Positions 18,492 through 28,504 of a DNA stretch of 64,000 bases are shown here, piece by piece. The notes beneath the pieces were generated by a model. The model was given only the letters and a program-made list of their open reading frames with translations. It made no database searches and had not been told where the DNA came from. Both the position numbers and the translations under genes were made by a program. The DNA comes from Gammaproteobacteria bacterium (lineage in GTDB: Bacteria; Pseudomonadota; Gammaproteobacteria; SZUA-140): assembly GCA_016218365.1 (NCBI GenBank), contig JACREF010000012.1, positions 16,876 to 80,875 on the forward strand. Reading direction: 5' to 3'. Numbering within the stretch: position 1 is the first letter of the stretch; the number at the start of each line of letters is the position of its first letter.

Positions 18492-18947
18492 ATGGCTAAC
18501 ATACTGCTGCTCAATGGACCCAACCTGAACCTGCTCGGCAGCCGCGAGCCCGCTCACTATGGCAGCGACTCGCTGGCGCAGATCGTCGCGCGGCTCGAAC
18601 AGCTGTGCACGGCGGCCGGCCATACGCTCTCCCATCTGCAGAGCAATGCCGAACATGAGCTGGTCGGGCGCGTCCAGCAGGCGCGCGATGACGGCACGGC
18701 ATTTATCCTTATCAATCCGGCGGCCTTTACCCACAGCAGCGTCGCGTTGCGCGATGCGCTGGCCGCGGTGCAGATCCCGTTCATCGAAATCCATCTGTCC
18801 AATGTGCACGCCCGCGAGGCATTCCGTGCCCATTCCTATTTTTCTGACCTGGCCGTCGGCGTCATCAGCGGCCTGGGTGCGATCGGTTATGAACTGGCGC
18901 TGCAGGCAGCGTTCCAGCGTCTGAACCCAAACTACAAGGCAAAGTGA
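18492..18947 (+). CDS. aroQ: 3-dehydroquinate dehydratase, type II
   Basis: 151 residues. [16 protein letters not shown] carries the catalytic Arg and Tyr on the flexible lid, [16 protein letters not shown] the substrate loop, and [17 protein letters not shown] the catalytic His. It removes water from 3-dehydroquinate in the shikimate pathway. It is followed by accB with the accB ATG five bases after the aroQ stop, the usual aroQ-accB-accC order of gammaproteobacteria. Confidence 0.96.
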   Translation: MANILLLNGPNLNLLGSREPAHYGSDSLAQIVARLEQLCTAAGHTLSHLQSNAEHELVGRVQQARDDGTAFILINPAAFTHSSVALRDALAAVQIPFIEIHLSNVHAREAFRAHSYFSDLAVGVISGLGAIGYELALQAAFQRLNPNYKAK

Positions 18948-18952
18948 TCACC

Positions 18953-19396
18953 ATGGATATCCGCAAGATCAAAAAACTCATCGAAATGCTCGAGGAATCG
19001 AACCTGGTCGAGATCGAGATCAAGGAAGGCGAGGAATCGGTGCGCATCAGTCGCGCCACGGCGCAGGTCAGCTATGCCGCCCCGCAGCCGCAGATGATGA
19101 TGGCGCCCGCCGCCAGCGCCGCGGCCCCGGTGGAGGCCAGCAGCGGCAGCAGCGAACCGGAAGGTCACAAGGTCAAGGCACCGATGGTCGGCACCTATTA
19201 CAGCGCGCCGACGCCGGGCGCCAAGGCCTTCATCGAGGTCGGCCAGCATGTCAACGTCGGCGATACGCTGTGCATCATCGAGGCGATGAAGATGATGAAC
19301 CAGATCGAGTCCGACAAGGCCGGCACGATCAAGGCGATCCTGGTCGACAACGGCGAGCCGGTCGAGTACGGCGAGACCCTGGTCGTCATCGGATAA
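18953..19396 (+). CDS. accB: Acetyl-CoA carboxylase biotin carboxyl carrier protein
   Basis: 147 residues from ATG 18953 ([17 protein letters not shown]). An Ala/Pro-rich linker leads to the biotinyl domain with [10 protein letters not shown], the Lys being biotinylated, and the thumb segment [15 protein letters not shown]. It carries CO2 from AccC to the carboxyltransferase for malonyl-CoA. In operon with aroQ and accC. Confidence 0.97.
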   Translation: MDIRKIKKLIEMLEESNLVEIEIKEGEESVRISRATAQVSYAAPQPQMMMAPAASAAAPVEASSGSSEPEGHKVKAPMVGTYYSAPTPGAKAFIEVGQHVNVGDTLCIIEAMKMMNQIESDKAGTIKAILVDNGEPVEYGETLVVIG

Positions 19397-19400
19397 CGCC

Positions 19401-20753
19401 ATGTTCGAAAAAATCGTCATTGCCAACCGCGGCGAGATCGGCCTGCGCATCCTGCGTGCCTGCAACGAGATGGGCATCAAGACCGTCGCCGTCCATTCGT
19501 CGGCCGACCGCGACCTGATCCATGTCCGGCTCGCCGATGAATCGGTGTGTATCGGGCCGCCGGCCTCCAGCGACAGTTATCTGAACATCCCGGCGATCAT
19601 CAGCGCCGCCGAGGTCACCGATGCCATGGCGATCCACCCCGGCTACGGCTTCCTGTCGGAAAACGCCGACTTTGCCCAGCGCGTCGAGGAGAGCGGTTTC
19701 GTGTTCATCGGCCCCAGGGCCGAGACCATCCGGCTAATGGGCGACAAGATCTCGGCGATCGAGGCAATGAAGGCGGCCGGCATCCCGACCATCCCCGGCT
19801 CCGACGGTCCGCTCGGCGATGATCCGAAGCACAACCTGAAGCTGGCGCGCAACATCGGCTTCCCGGTCATCATCAAGGCCTCCGGTGGCGGTGGCGGTCG
19901 CGGCATGCGCGTGGTCCACAGTGATGCGGCATTGAGCAGCGCGATCAACATGACCCGGGCCGAGGCGCGCGCCGCCTTCGGCAATGACACGGTTTATATG
20001 GAGAAATTCCTCGATCACCCGCGCCATATCGAGGTGCAGATCCTGGCCGACAAACACGGCCATGCGCTGTATCTGTTTGAACGCGACTGTTCGATGCAGC
20101 GCCGCCACCAGAAGGTCATCGAGGAGGCGCCGGCCCCGGGCATCACGCCGGAGCAGCGCGCCCAGATCGGCGAGCTGTGCGCCAAGGCCTGCCGCGACAT
20201 CGGCTATTCCGGCGCCGGCACCTTCGAGTTCCTGTATCAGGACGACAAATTCTATTTCATCGAGATGAACACCCGGCTGCAGGTCGAACATCCGGTCACC
20301 GAACTGATCACCGGCATCGACATCGTCCAGCAGCAGATCCGCATCGCCTTTGGCGAGCCGCTGTCGGTCCGCCAGGAAGACCTGAAGATCACCGGCCATG
20401 CCATCGAATGCCGGATCAATGCCGAGGACCCGCTGACCTTCACCCCGTCGCCGGGCCTGGTCACCCAGTCCCATATGCCGGCCGGCCCCGGCATCCGCGT
20501 CGACTCGCACCTGTACAACGGCTACCGGGTGCCGCCGTATTACGACTCGATGATCGCCAAGATCATCGCCCATGGCCCGGACCGCGGCTCGGCGCTGCGC
20601 CGGATGCGCGGCGCGCTGTATGAGCTGGTCATCGACGGCATCAAGACCAATGCCGACCTGCATCGCCGCTTGGTCAACGACGCCGCGTTCGTCGCCGGCG
20701 GCATCAATATCCATTATCTGGAACAGAAACTGAAAAACATGAACAAGGAGTAG
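19401..20753 (+). CDS. accC: Acetyl-CoA carboxylase biotin carboxylase subunit
   Basis: 450 residues, the family length. N-terminal [23 protein letters not shown]-grasp glycine loop [14 protein letters not shown], and [16 protein letters not shown] with metal-binding and catalytic residues. It carboxylates biotin on AccB using ATP and bicarbonate. It begins four bases after accB. Confidence 0.98.
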   Translation: MFEKIVIANRGEIGLRILRACNEMGIKTVAVHSSADRDLIHVRLADESVCIGPPASSDSYLNIPAIISAAEVTDAMAIHPGYGFLSENADFAQRVEESGFVFIGPRAETIRLMGDKISAIEAMKAAGIPTIPGSDGPLGDDPKHNLKLARNIGFPVIIKASGGGGGRGMRVVHSDAALSSAINMTRAEARAAFGNDTVYMEKFLDHPRHIEVQILADKHGHALYLFERDCSMQRRHQKVIEEAPAPGITPEQRAQIGELCAKACRDIGYSGAGTFEFLYQDDKFYFIEMNTRLQVEHPVTELITGIDIVQQQIRIAFGEPLSVRQEDLKITGHAIECRINAEDPLTFTPSPGLVTQSHMPAGPGIRVDSHLYNGYRVPPYYDSMIAKIIAHGPDRGSALRRMRGALYELVIDGIKTNADLHRRLVNDAAFVAGGINIHYLEQKLKNMNKE

Positions 20754-20812
20754 TGCCCCCCCTGGCAGGCGCCCCCATTCGCCGTCGGGTCATTATGCGC
20801 TGCGCTTTCACC

Positions 20813-20843
20813 TTGGCAGCGCCCCCCGCCACTGGACTATAAT
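20813..20843 (+). promoter_or_regulatory. Probable promoter of the gcv operon
   Basis: A perfect TATAAT at 20838-20843, preceded by TTGGCA at 20813-20818 with a long 19-base spacer. The leader to gcvT would be about 100 bases. No glycine riboswitch fold was recognised in it. Confidence 0.5.
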
Positions 20844-20950
20844 GTGTCGCCCGGGCACGCTCACCCCCCGGACAGGTTCCACCGTACAGCGCCGCACGAC
20901 GGTTGTATGTTCACCGTCCGTCCCCGGTTCGTCCTCGGAGTAAAGGCAAG

Positions 20951-22042
20951 ATGGCCAACAAGACAGTGTTAGTGCAGGAACACCAGAAGCTCGGCGCCAA
21001 GATCGTCGACTTCGCCGGTTGGGACATGCCGCTGCATTACGGTTCCCAGCTCGATGAGCATCGCATGGTGCGCAGCGATGCCGGCATGTTCGATGTGTCA
21101 CACATGACCGTCGTCGATGTCAGCGGTGATGACGCTGCGGTGTATCTGCGCTATCTGCTGGCCAACAACGTCGACCGCCTGACCCGACGCGGCAAGGCGC
21201 TGTATTCCTGCATGCTCAACGAATCAGGCGGCATCATCGATGACCTGATCGTATTCTGGTGCGGTGATGATTTCTATCGCGTCATCGTCAACGCCGCGAC
21301 CCGCGACAAGGATCTGGCGTGGATGAAAAAACAGGCGCAGGATTTCCTGGTGCAGGTGCGCGAGCGCGACGACCTGTCGATGATCGCGGTACAGGGTCCG
21401 AATGCCCGCGCCAAGGCCCATGTGGCGCTGGGCCGTGAACTGGCGGCGCGCGTCGAGGCCCTCGGGATATTTTTTGGCGAGCAGTTCGGATCGCTGTTCA
21501 TCTCCCGCACCGGCTATACCGGGGAAGACGGTTACGAGATCGTGTTGCCGCACAATGAGGCGGTGGCGATGTGGCAGGCGCTGCTCGCTGCCGGTGTCGC
21601 CCCGGCCGGTCTCGGCGCGCGCGATACACTGCGCCTGGAGGCCGGCATGAACCTGTACGGCACCGACATGGACGAGAACACCTCGCCGCTGGAATCAGGC
21701 CTGGCCTGGACCATCGGCTGGGAACCGAAGGATCGCGACTTCATCGGCCGCGCCGCGCTCGAGGCACAACGCGGCGACCCGCAGCTGCCGCATTTCATCG
21801 GCCTGATGCTCACCGATCGCGGTGTGTTGCGCAATCACATGACCGTGCAGCTCGACGGCCAGCAGGTCGGCGAGATCACCAGCGGCACCTTCTCGCCGAC
21901 GCTGGGCCAGGCGATCGCCATGGCGCGGGTATCCGGCGCGGTGAAGAACCGCTGCCAGATCGACATCCGTGGCAAGCTGCACGACGCGCGCGTCGTCAAG
22001 CTGCCGTTCGTCCGCAACGGCCGGTCGTGCGTCGAGGCCTGA
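20951..22042 (+). CDS. gcvT: Glycine cleavage system T protein (aminomethyltransferase)
   Basis: 363 residues from ATG 20951 ([20 protein letters not shown]). The frame is open for 16 codons upstream but those lie in the leader. Landmarks: [12 protein letters not shown], the tetrahydrofolate-binding core, and [16 protein letters not shown]. It transfers the aminomethyl carbon from lipoyl-GcvH to tetrahydrofolate, releasing ammonia. First gene of gcvT-gcvH-gcvPA-gcvPB. Confidence 0.97.
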   Translation: MANKTVLVQEHQKLGAKIVDFAGWDMPLHYGSQLDEHRMVRSDAGMFDVSHMTVVDVSGDDAAVYLRYLLANNVDRLTRRGKALYSCMLNESGGIIDDLIVFWCGDDFYRVIVNAATRDKDLAWMKKQAQDFLVQVRERDDLSMIAVQGPNARAKAHVALGRELAARVEALGIFFGEQFGSLFISRTGYTGEDGYEIVLPHNEAVAMWQALLAAGVAPAGLGARDTLRLEAGMNLYGTDMDENTSPLESGLAWTIGWEPKDRDFIGRAALEAQRGDPQLPHFIGLMLTDRGVLRNHMTVQLDGQQVGEITSGTFSPTLGQAIAMARVSGAVKNRCQIDIRGKLHDARVVKLPFVRNGRSCVEA

Positions 22043-22076
22043 ACCCGATTCGTATTCCAGTCATCACGAGGTCACC

Positions 22077-22466
22077 ATGAGCAACATACCCGCCCAACTC
22101 AAATACACCCGCAGCCATGAATGGCTGGAACAGCGCGCCGATGGCACGGTGCGGGTCGGCATCACCGACCATGCCCAGGACCTGCTCGGCGACATGGTCT
22201 ATGTCGAACTGCCGGAGGACGGCCGCGTCGTCAAGGCCGGTGAGGAGTGCGCAGTGGTCGAGTCGGTCAAGGCCGCCTCCGATGTCTATGCCCCGATCTC
22301 CGGCACCATCACGGCCATCAATCCGGCACTGGCCGGCGCACCCGAGATCGTCAACAGTGACCCCTATGGTGATGGCTGGCTGTTCTGCATCCAACCGGCC
22401 AATCCCGCCGAGATCGCCCAGTTGCTGGACGCCACGGCCTATGAAGCGGCCGCCCAGGATCATTGA
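22077..22466 (+). CDS. gcvH: Glycine cleavage system H protein
   Basis: 129 residues from ATG 22077. [10 protein letters not shown] at the N-terminus and [17 protein letters not shown] with the lipoylated Lys. It shuttles the aminomethyl group between P, T and L proteins. It follows gcvT after 34 bases with a GAGGT ribosome binding site. Confidence 0.98.
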   Translation: MSNIPAQLKYTRSHEWLEQRADGTVRVGITDHAQDLLGDMVYVELPEDGRVVKAGEECAVVESVKAASDVYAPISGTITAINPALAGAPEIVNSDPYGDGWLFCIQPANPAEIAQLLDATAYEAAAQDH

Positions 22467-22487
22467 TCACCCTATCCGGATATCACC

Positions 22488-23852
22488 ATGCCTTTTATTC
22501 CCCATACCGAGACCGACATCCGCCAGATGCTGGATGTCATTGGCGTCCCGACCATCGAAACGCTGTTTGACGAGATCCCGGCCCGGCTCACCCAGGCCGA
22601 CATCTCGTCGATCCCGAGCGGTCTGAACGAACAGGCGACGACGCGGCTGCTGCTGCAACGCGCGCAACAGGATGCACAGCCGCTGTGTTTCCTCGGCGCC
22701 GGCGCCTACGAACATCACATCCCGGCCGCAGTCTGGCAAATCGCGGCCCGCGGCGAATTCTATTCGGCCTATACGCCGTACCAGGCCGAGGCCAGCCAGG
22801 GTACGCTGCAGCTGATCTATGAATACCAGAGCATGATGGCCCATCTGACCGGCATGGATGTGTCAAACGCCTCGCTGTACGACGGCGGGTCGGCACTGTC
22901 CGAGGCGGTGCTGATGGCGGTGCGCGCCAACCGCAGCTCCAAATCGCGCCGCATCCTGATGCCGCGCACCGTGCATCCGCATTACCGCGCCGCGACCCAG
23001 GCCATCGTCCGCAACCAGGACATTATCCTTGACGAACTGAACTTTGACCTGCAGCACGGCGTCATCGATGTCGCGTCATTGCCGGATGCGCCCGGCGACT
23101 TTGCCGCGCTGGTGATCCCGCAACCGAACTTCTTTGGTGCGCTGGAGGATGTCGATGCACTGACCGACTGGGCACACCGCCACGGCGCATTGGTCATTGC
23201 CGTCGTCAACCCGCTGGCGCTGGCCTTGCTGAAGGCGCCGGGGCAGTGGGGTGCAAACGGCGCCGACATCGCCTGCGGTGATGGCCAGCCCTTGGGCATC
23301 CCGCTGTCTTCCGGCGGTCCGTATTTCGGATTCATGTGCTGCAAGCAGGCCCAGGTGCGGCAGATGCCGGGGCGTATCGTCGGCCGCACCGTCGACCTCG
23401 ATGGCAAGACCGGTTACACGCTGACGTTGCAGGCGCGGGAACAGCATATCCGCCGCTCCAAGGCGACGTCGAACATCTGCACCAACCAGGGCCTGATGGT
23501 CACGGCGGCAACGATCCACATGGCGCTGCTCGGTGCCGAAGGCCTGCGGCGCGTCGCGCTGTCATCCCACGACAATCTGAATGGCTTGCTGCAACGGCTA
23601 CAGACCCTGCCCGGCATCGAGCGCGCCTTTGCCCGACGCCCGTTCTTCCATGAGACGGTGCTGCGCATCAAGCAGCGCCATGTCTCACAGCTATTGCAGA
23701 CCATGCTGCAGGACGGCGTGCTCGGCGGTCTCGATCTGTCCCGTTATTATCCGGAACTCGGCAACACACTGCTGCTATGCGTCACCGAGACCAAGACCGC
23801 TGATGACCTTGATCGTTATGCCAGGTCACTGGCGACTGCGCTGCAGCAGTAA
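22488..23852 (+). CDS. gcvPA: Glycine dehydrogenase (decarboxylating) subunit 1
   Basis: 454 residues. [35 protein letters not shown] and [20 protein letters not shown] are hallmarks of GcvPA, the N-terminal half of the two-gene P protein (E. coli has a single ~950-residue GcvP). It pairs with GcvPB to decarboxylate glycine. The start has no clear Shine-Dalgarno but lies 21 bases after gcvH. Confidence 0.97.
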   Translation: MPFIPHTETDIRQMLDVIGVPTIETLFDEIPARLTQADISSIPSGLNEQATTRLLLQRAQQDAQPLCFLGAGAYEHHIPAAVWQIAARGEFYSAYTPYQAEASQGTLQLIYEYQSMMAHLTGMDVSNASLYDGGSALSEAVLMAVRANRSSKSRRILMPRTVHPHYRAATQAIVRNQDIILDELNFDLQHGVIDVASLPDAPGDFAALVIPQPNFFGALEDVDALTDWAHRHGALVIAVVNPLALALLKAPGQWGANGADIACGDGQPLGIPLSSGGPYFGFMCCKQAQVRQMPGRIVGRTVDLDGKTGYTLTLQAREQHIRRSKATSNICTNQGLMVTAATIHMALLGAEGLRRVALSSHDNLNGLLQRLQTLPGIERAFARRPFFHETVLRIKQRHVSQLLQTMLQDGVLGGLDLSRYYPELGNTLLLCVTETKTADDLDRYARSLATALQQ

Positions 23853-23882
23853 CGCCGCCACATTATGAGACAGGAAACCGTC

Positions 23883-25349
23883 ATGACCGCCGACACACTG
23901 ATCTACCAGAAGTCTCACCACGGCCGCCGCGCCACCGCCCAAGCGCCGGCGGCGGTCGTTGCCTGCGATATCCCGGCCCAGTTTCTGCGCAGCCCGCCGC
24001 CGCTGATGCCGGAGGCCTCGGAGATGCAGGTGGTGCGTCATTACACCCGGCTGTCGCAGAAGAACTTCTCGATCGATACCCACTTCTATCCGCTGGGTTC
24101 GTGCACGATGAAATACAATCCGCGCGCCTGCAATTCACTGGCGATGCAGACCGGCTTTCTCGATCGGCACCCGCTGGCGCCCGAGGCCACCGGCCAGGGT
24201 TTTCTCGCCTGCATGTATGAACTGCAGCAGATATTGAAGACCGTCACCGGCATGAAGGGGGTATCGTTGACGCCGATGGCCGGCGCCCAGGGTGAATTCG
24301 CCGGCGTGGCGATGATCCGCGCCTATCATGATGCACGCGGCGATCAGGCGCGGCGCGAGATCCTGGTCCCCGATGCCGCGCACGGCACCAATCCGGCCAC
24401 GGCGGTGATGTGCGGCTTTAGCGTGCGCGAGATCCCGACCGATGCCCATGGTGATGTCGACCTGGCCGCGCTCAAGGAGGCGGTGGGTCCACAGACTGCC
24501 GGCATCATGCTGACCAACCCGTCGACCATCGGCGTGTTCGAACGCAACATCACCGAGATCGCCGCCATCGTCCATCAGGCCGGCGGTCTGCTGTATTATG
24601 ACGGCGCCAACCTCAATGCCATCCTCGGCAAGGTCCGCCCCGGCGACATGGGCTTTGACGTCATCCACCTCAACCTGCACAAGACCTTTTCGACACCGCA
24701 TGGCGGCGGCGGTCCCGGCGCCGGCCCGGTCGGTGTCAGCGAGCGGTTGCTGCCGTTCCTGCCGATCCCGGTCGTTGACCGCAACAGCGATGGCCGCTAC
24801 CGCTGGCTGACCGAACAGGATTGTCCGCAGACCATCGGCCGGCTGTCGACCTTCGCCGGCAATGCCGGCATCCTGCTGCGTGCCTATATCTATGCGCGGC
24901 TGCTCGGTCGCGAGGGCATGCAGCGCGTCGCCGAGTTTGCCACGTTGAATGCCAATTATCTGATGGCGCGGCTGCGCGAGGCCGGCTTCGAACCGGCGTT
25001 CCCCAAGCGCCGTGCCACCCATGAATTCATCATCACGCTGAAGAAGCAGGCCAGGGAGCTGAACGTCACCGCGATGGATTTTGCCAAGCGGCTGCTCGAT
25101 TATGGTTACCATGCACCAACGACCTATTTCCCGCTGCTGGTCCCGGAATGTTTCCTGATCGAACCGACCGAGAGCGAGGACAAGGACACGCTCGACGGTT
25201 TCGTCGCGGCGCTGGTCGCGATCCAGCGTGAGGCCGAGGCCGATTCGGCCCGCGTCAAGGGTGCGCCGTACACCTTGCCGGTGCGCCGCCTCGACGATGT
25301 GCGCGCCGCGCGGGAGCTCGACCTGATCTGGAAACACGACAACGCATAA
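23883..25349 (+). CDS. gcvPB: Glycine dehydrogenase (decarboxylating) subunit 2
   Basis: 488 residues from ATG 23883, chosen because AGGAAAC lies seven bases before it; the ATG at 23865 is further from support. [14 protein letters not shown] is the substrate-site signature. [17 protein letters not shown] holds the PLP Lys and the following Gly-rich loop. The catalytic half of the split P protein. Lipoamide dehydrogenase (L protein) is not in the window. Confidence 0.97.
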   Translation: MTADTLIYQKSHHGRRATAQAPAAVVACDIPAQFLRSPPPLMPEASEMQVVRHYTRLSQKNFSIDTHFYPLGSCTMKYNPRACNSLAMQTGFLDRHPLAPEATGQGFLACMYELQQILKTVTGMKGVSLTPMAGAQGEFAGVAMIRAYHDARGDQARREILVPDAAHGTNPATAVMCGFSVREIPTDAHGDVDLAALKEAVGPQTAGIMLTNPSTIGVFERNITEIAAIVHQAGGLLYYDGANLNAILGKVRPGDMGFDVIHLNLHKTFSTPHGGGGPGAGPVGVSERLLPFLPIPVVDRNSDGRYRWLTEQDCPQTIGRLSTFAGNAGILLRAYIYARLLGREGMQRVAEFATLNANYLMARLREAGFEPAFPKRRATHEFIITLKKQARELNVTAMDFAKRLLDYGYHAPTTYFPLLVPECFLIEPTESEDKDTLDGFVAALVAIQREAEADSARVKGAPYTLPVRRLDDVRAARELDLIWKHDNA

Positions 25350-25402
25350 CATCCGTGGGATGCCGGTCCCGCGATCACCTATCACTGAACGGGAGAATAG
25401 CG

Positions 25403-26344
25403 ATGACGGCCCTGATTTGCGGTTCCTATGCCTTCGACACCATCATGGTGTTTCCGGATCATTTCAAGAATCACATCCTGCCGGACAAGGTGCACATGCT
25501 GAATGTGTCGTTTCTGGTACCGGAGATGCGGCGCGAGTTCGGCGGCTGCGCCGGCAATATCGCCTACAACCTGCAGCTGCTCGGTGGCAGCTGTCTGCCG
25601 ATGGCCACCGTCGGCAAGGACTTTGCGTCCTACGCTGCGTGGATGGACCAGTGCGGCATCAGCCGCCGCCATATCAAGGTCATCGACCACAGTTATACCG
25701 GTCAGGCCTATATCACTACCGACCAGGCAGACAACCAGATCACCGCCTTTCATCCCGGCGCCATGACCTGGTCACATGAGAACAAGGTCGGTGACGCGCA
25801 GGGCGTCACGGTCGGCATCGTATCACCCGATGGCCGTGATGGCATGATCGAGCATGCGCGCCAGTTCCATGAACACGGCATCCCGTTCCTGTTCGATCCG
25901 GGCCAGGGTCTGCCGATGTTCGGCAAGGACGATCTGCTGGCCTTTCTCGACCAGGCCAGCTGGCTGGCCGTCAATGACTACGAGGCGCAGCTGCTGCAAC
26001 AGCGCACCGGCCTGTCGCCACACGAGATGGCGCAGCGGGTCGATGCCGTGATCATCACCCGCGGCGCCAAGGGTTCACAGATCTATGCCGGCGGCCATGA
26101 ACTGAATATCCCGCCGGTGGCCGTGTCGGCGATTGCCGATCCAACCGGCTGCGGCGATGCCTATCGCGCCGGGCTGCTGTACGGGCTGATGCATGGCCTG
26201 GGCTGGGAGGTCACCGGCCGTATTGCGTCCTTGCTCGGCGCCATCAAGATCGAGCACCACGGGACACAAAACCATCGCTTCACGCAGCGTGAATTCGAAC
26301 AGCGCTATCGCATGGCGTTTGGCAGCACGTTGTCGCTGGGTTGA
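25403..26344 (+). CDS. PfkB-family carbohydrate/nucleoside kinase
   Basis: 313 residues from ATG 25403, preceded by GGGAGAATAGCG. PfkB landmarks: GGCAGNIAYNLQLLGG in the substrate half, and DPTGCGDAYRAG with the catalytic Asp and anion hole near the C-terminus. Close homologues are usually annotated adenosine kinase or generic carbohydrate kinase; I cannot choose. It follows gcvPB by 53 bases on the same strand and may be the last gene of that operon. Confidence 0.85.
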   Translation: MTALICGSYAFDTIMVFPDHFKNHILPDKVHMLNVSFLVPEMRREFGGCAGNIAYNLQLLGGSCLPMATVGKDFASYAAWMDQCGISRRHIKVIDHSYTGQAYITTDQADNQITAFHPGAMTWSHENKVGDAQGVTVGIVSPDGRDGMIEHARQFHEHGIPFLFDPGQGLPMFGKDDLLAFLDQASWLAVNDYEAQLLQQRTGLSPHEMAQRVDAVIITRGAKGSQIYAGGHELNIPPVAVSAIADPTGCGDAYRAGLLYGLMHGLGWEVTGRIASLLGAIKIEHHGTQNHRFTQREFEQRYRMAFGSTLSLG

Positions 26345-26371
26345 GCGGTTAGCCGATCACCGTCTTAGACA

Positions 26372-26398
26372 CTGCCGGGTGTTACCCGCGCCCGGCAG
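26372..26398. terminator. Hairpin between convergent genes
   Basis: CTGCCGGG-N11-CCCGGCAG, a perfect eight-base GC stem in the 63-base gap between the PfkB gene and the FTR1 gene, which converge. No T-run, so its role as a terminator is tentative. Confidence 0.45.
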
Positions 26399-26407
26399 CG
26401 GATCGTC

Positions 26408-28333
26408 TCACGTCCGGCGGCCCTTGTGGCGATACTGATAAATGGCCCAACCCAACACCAATGCTGTAATCAGCAGTTGCGCACCCAGGCTTTGCAGGTT
26501 CGGATAGACGCCAAGCATGTCGATCTGGATGAACCTCACCTGGGTGATCGCCACCAGCCCGGTCTCCTGCAGTGCCACGATCCCCTTGCCGGTGAAGATC
26601 ACTGCCAGCACAAACATCAGGATCATGTTGACCCTGAAGAAGGACTGCAATGGCAGGCGCACACTGAGACGCATCACCATCCAGCCCAGGGCCAGCAACA
26701 ACCCGGCCGCGACGACGATGCCACCGATGATGTACTTGTGATCCTGCTCCCCGGCATTCATCCACAGCGACTGGTAGAACAGGATGCTCTCGAACATCTC
26801 GCGATATACTGCCATGAATGACACCAGCGCCAGGCCCGACAACGCCCCGGCCCCCAGCGAGGTGCTGACCTTGCTGTGGATGAACTTGCGCCATTGCGCC
26901 GAGTGACTGTGGTTGTGCAGCCAGAAGCCGACGTACAGCAGCATCGCTGCCGCCAGCAAGGCGGTCAGTCCTTCGGTCAGTTCCCGGTTAGCGCCACCGA
27001 GCACGACATAACGCTCAGCCAGATACCAGGTCGCCACACCCAATGCCAGCGCCACGCCCCAGCCGACATGGATATAGCGGATCGCGTCCCGGCGCCCTTC
27101 CTTGATCAGCAACGAGATGATTGCCGCAATCACCAGGATGGCCTCCAGGCCCTCGCGCAACAGGATCGCCAGCGCCGAGATGAAATTGACCGATGGCGAC
27201 GCCGCGCGTTCGGCGTTGAGGGTACGTGTCGCGGTGCTCAGCAGCATCAGCAGCAGGTCTTGCTGCATCTGCAACGTGGCGGCCGGCAGCCGCGACTTGA
27301 TCATGTTGCGGTAGGCGATCATTTCGTGTTCGATCTGATTGCGCAACTCGGGTGCGCTGGCATTCAGCCGGGTCTCGACCAGTTCAAAACCTTCGAGATA
27401 GGCCGACAAGGCCAGCTCAAAGGCCGCGGCGCTGTCACCGGCGCGATATTCATTCATGCTGGCGATCAACTTGCTGCGACTCAGTTCCAGCGGTGATTGT
27501 CCCTGCACGGTCTGCGGCTCGGCGCGCAGATAGGCCAAGACCTTTGCAGTGTCTTCTCCATACTGCGCCGTCACCTGCGCGGGCGCGGCCTGCACCAGCT
27601 GTGTATGAGACATGAATTCCCCGCGACCCACACCGTCCAGCCACAACTGACGTCCTGCGGCCCGTTCGCTGTCGCTGGCATAATACTGGCTGACATAAAA
27701 AGCCAGTGCCCAGCGCTGTTGCGTGGTCAGCTGCGGGTAGGCCGCCATCGCCGTACCATCGACACCCAGCGTGATGGTGTTGTACAGCGAATAGATGTTG
27801 CGATGCTGCTGACGGCCGCGATGATGAAAATCAATCGGCGGCGGCTCCATGCCGGCGGCGCGCGCGCCATCGCCGCGGCCCTCTGCGCCATGGCAGGACG
27901 CACACTGTTGCTCAAAGATGCCGGATACGGCCCGCCAGTCCGGCAGCGCCGCCGGTGCAACTATGACCTGGAAACGGGAGATCAGGTCAGCAATGACCTG
28001 CTGACACTGTGCAGCGACACTATTACCGTCCTGCTTGTCATGAACCGCCTGCTGCAAGGCCTGCGCCTTGGAGAGCAATACACCGCTGCCCTCCAGTTCA
28101 TGCAACCGCTCCACGGCATGATCGACCATCTCCAGCTGTTCGCCGTATTCTGATGGGCTGATGACCTTGCCCTGCTGCACACTGCCCGGATAATCGACGG
28201 CTACATAGTCGAGACTGTGGATGATGGACTCAACGATGGCCTGCTGCTTCGTTGCGCCCGGTGCCGCAACGGCCGCGCCCACCATCAGCGATGTGGCGGC
28301 CATTATCCATGCAAGATATCTGGTTAACTTCAT
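26408..28333 (-). CDS. FTR1-family iron permease with N-terminal cytochrome c domain
   Basis: 641 residues. A signal peptide (IMAATSLMVGAAVAA) is followed by a periplasmic helical region, a c-type heme site CASCH near residue 146, then a long periplasmic part and a seven-helix FTR1 permease domain at the C-terminus. Iron-binding motifs REGLE (LLREGLEAILVI) and REMFE (YREMFESILFY) are both present. FTR1 systems take up ferrous iron coupled to oxidation; here the cytochrome domain may accept the electron. A Fur-box match lies 56 bases upstream of the start. Confidence 0.9.
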   Translation of the reverse strand: MKLTRYLAWIMAATSLMVGAAVAAPGATKQQAIVESIIHSLDYVAVDYPGSVQQGKVISPSEYGEQLEMVDHAVERLHELEGSGVLLSKAQALQQAVHDKQDGNSVAAQCQQVIADLISRFQVIVAPAALPDWRAVSGIFEQQCASCHGAEGRGDGARAAGMEPPPIDFHHRGRQQHRNIYSLYNTITLGVDGTAMAAYPQLTTQQRWALAFYVSQYYASDSERAAGRQLWLDGVGRGEFMSHTQLVQAAPAQVTAQYGEDTAKVLAYLRAEPQTVQGQSPLELSRSKLIASMNEYRAGDSAAAFELALSAYLEGFELVETRLNASAPELRNQIEHEMIAYRNMIKSRLPAATLQMQQDLLLMLLSTATRTLNAERAASPSVNFISALAILLREGLEAILVIAAIISLLIKEGRRDAIRYIHVGWGVALALGVATWYLAERYVVLGGANRELTEGLTALLAAAMLLYVGFWLHNHSHSAQWRKFIHSKVSTSLGAGALSGLALVSFMAVYREMFESILFYQSLWMNAGEQDHKYIIGGIVVAAGLLLALGWMVMRLSVRLPLQSFFRVNMILMFVLAVIFTGKGIVALQETGLVAITQVRFIQIDMLGVYPNLQSLGAQLLITALVLGWAIYQYRHKGRRT

Positions 28334-28388
28334 CGTCCGTGCATCCTGTTAATGTCCCTGTTACATATCTATAGTCTCGGCCTTTCGT

Positions 28389-28407
28389 AATGATAATTAT
28401 TCTCATT
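28389..28407 (-). promoter_or_regulatory. Fur box upstream of the FTR1 gene
   Basis: AATGATAAT-T-ATTCTCATT, a 9-1-9 inverted repeat with one mismatch, very close to the Fur consensus GATAATGATAATCATTATC. Predicts iron-dependent repression. Confidence 0.85.
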
Positions 28408-28409
28408 AA

Positions 28410-28462
28410 AAAAATCAAAGGGGATCGATAACCCCGCCCTGACCATACACATCATGGTCAGG
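28410..28462 (-). terminator. Hairpins downstream of the DegP/DegQ gene
   Basis: CCTGACCAT-N7-ATGGTCAGG (28438-28462) and, next on the minus strand, GGGG-N8-CCCC followed by TTTGATTTTTTT. Together they likely end the protease transcript just before the Fur box. Confidence 0.55.
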
Positions 28463-28504
28463 GAGCAGGGACAAAAGCTGGGTCCTTGCAGACCCCGCAA
28501 CTAT

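Noticed and set aside
20844..20950. Glycine riboswitch in the gcvT leader
   Set aside because: The leader is GC-rich and I could not find the conserved GGAGAG-type core of a glycine aptamer. A covariance-model search would settle this.
24135..25385. 416-codon minus-strand open frame opposite gcvPB
   Set aside because: Shadow frame with low-complexity composition; gcvPB is clearly the coding strand.
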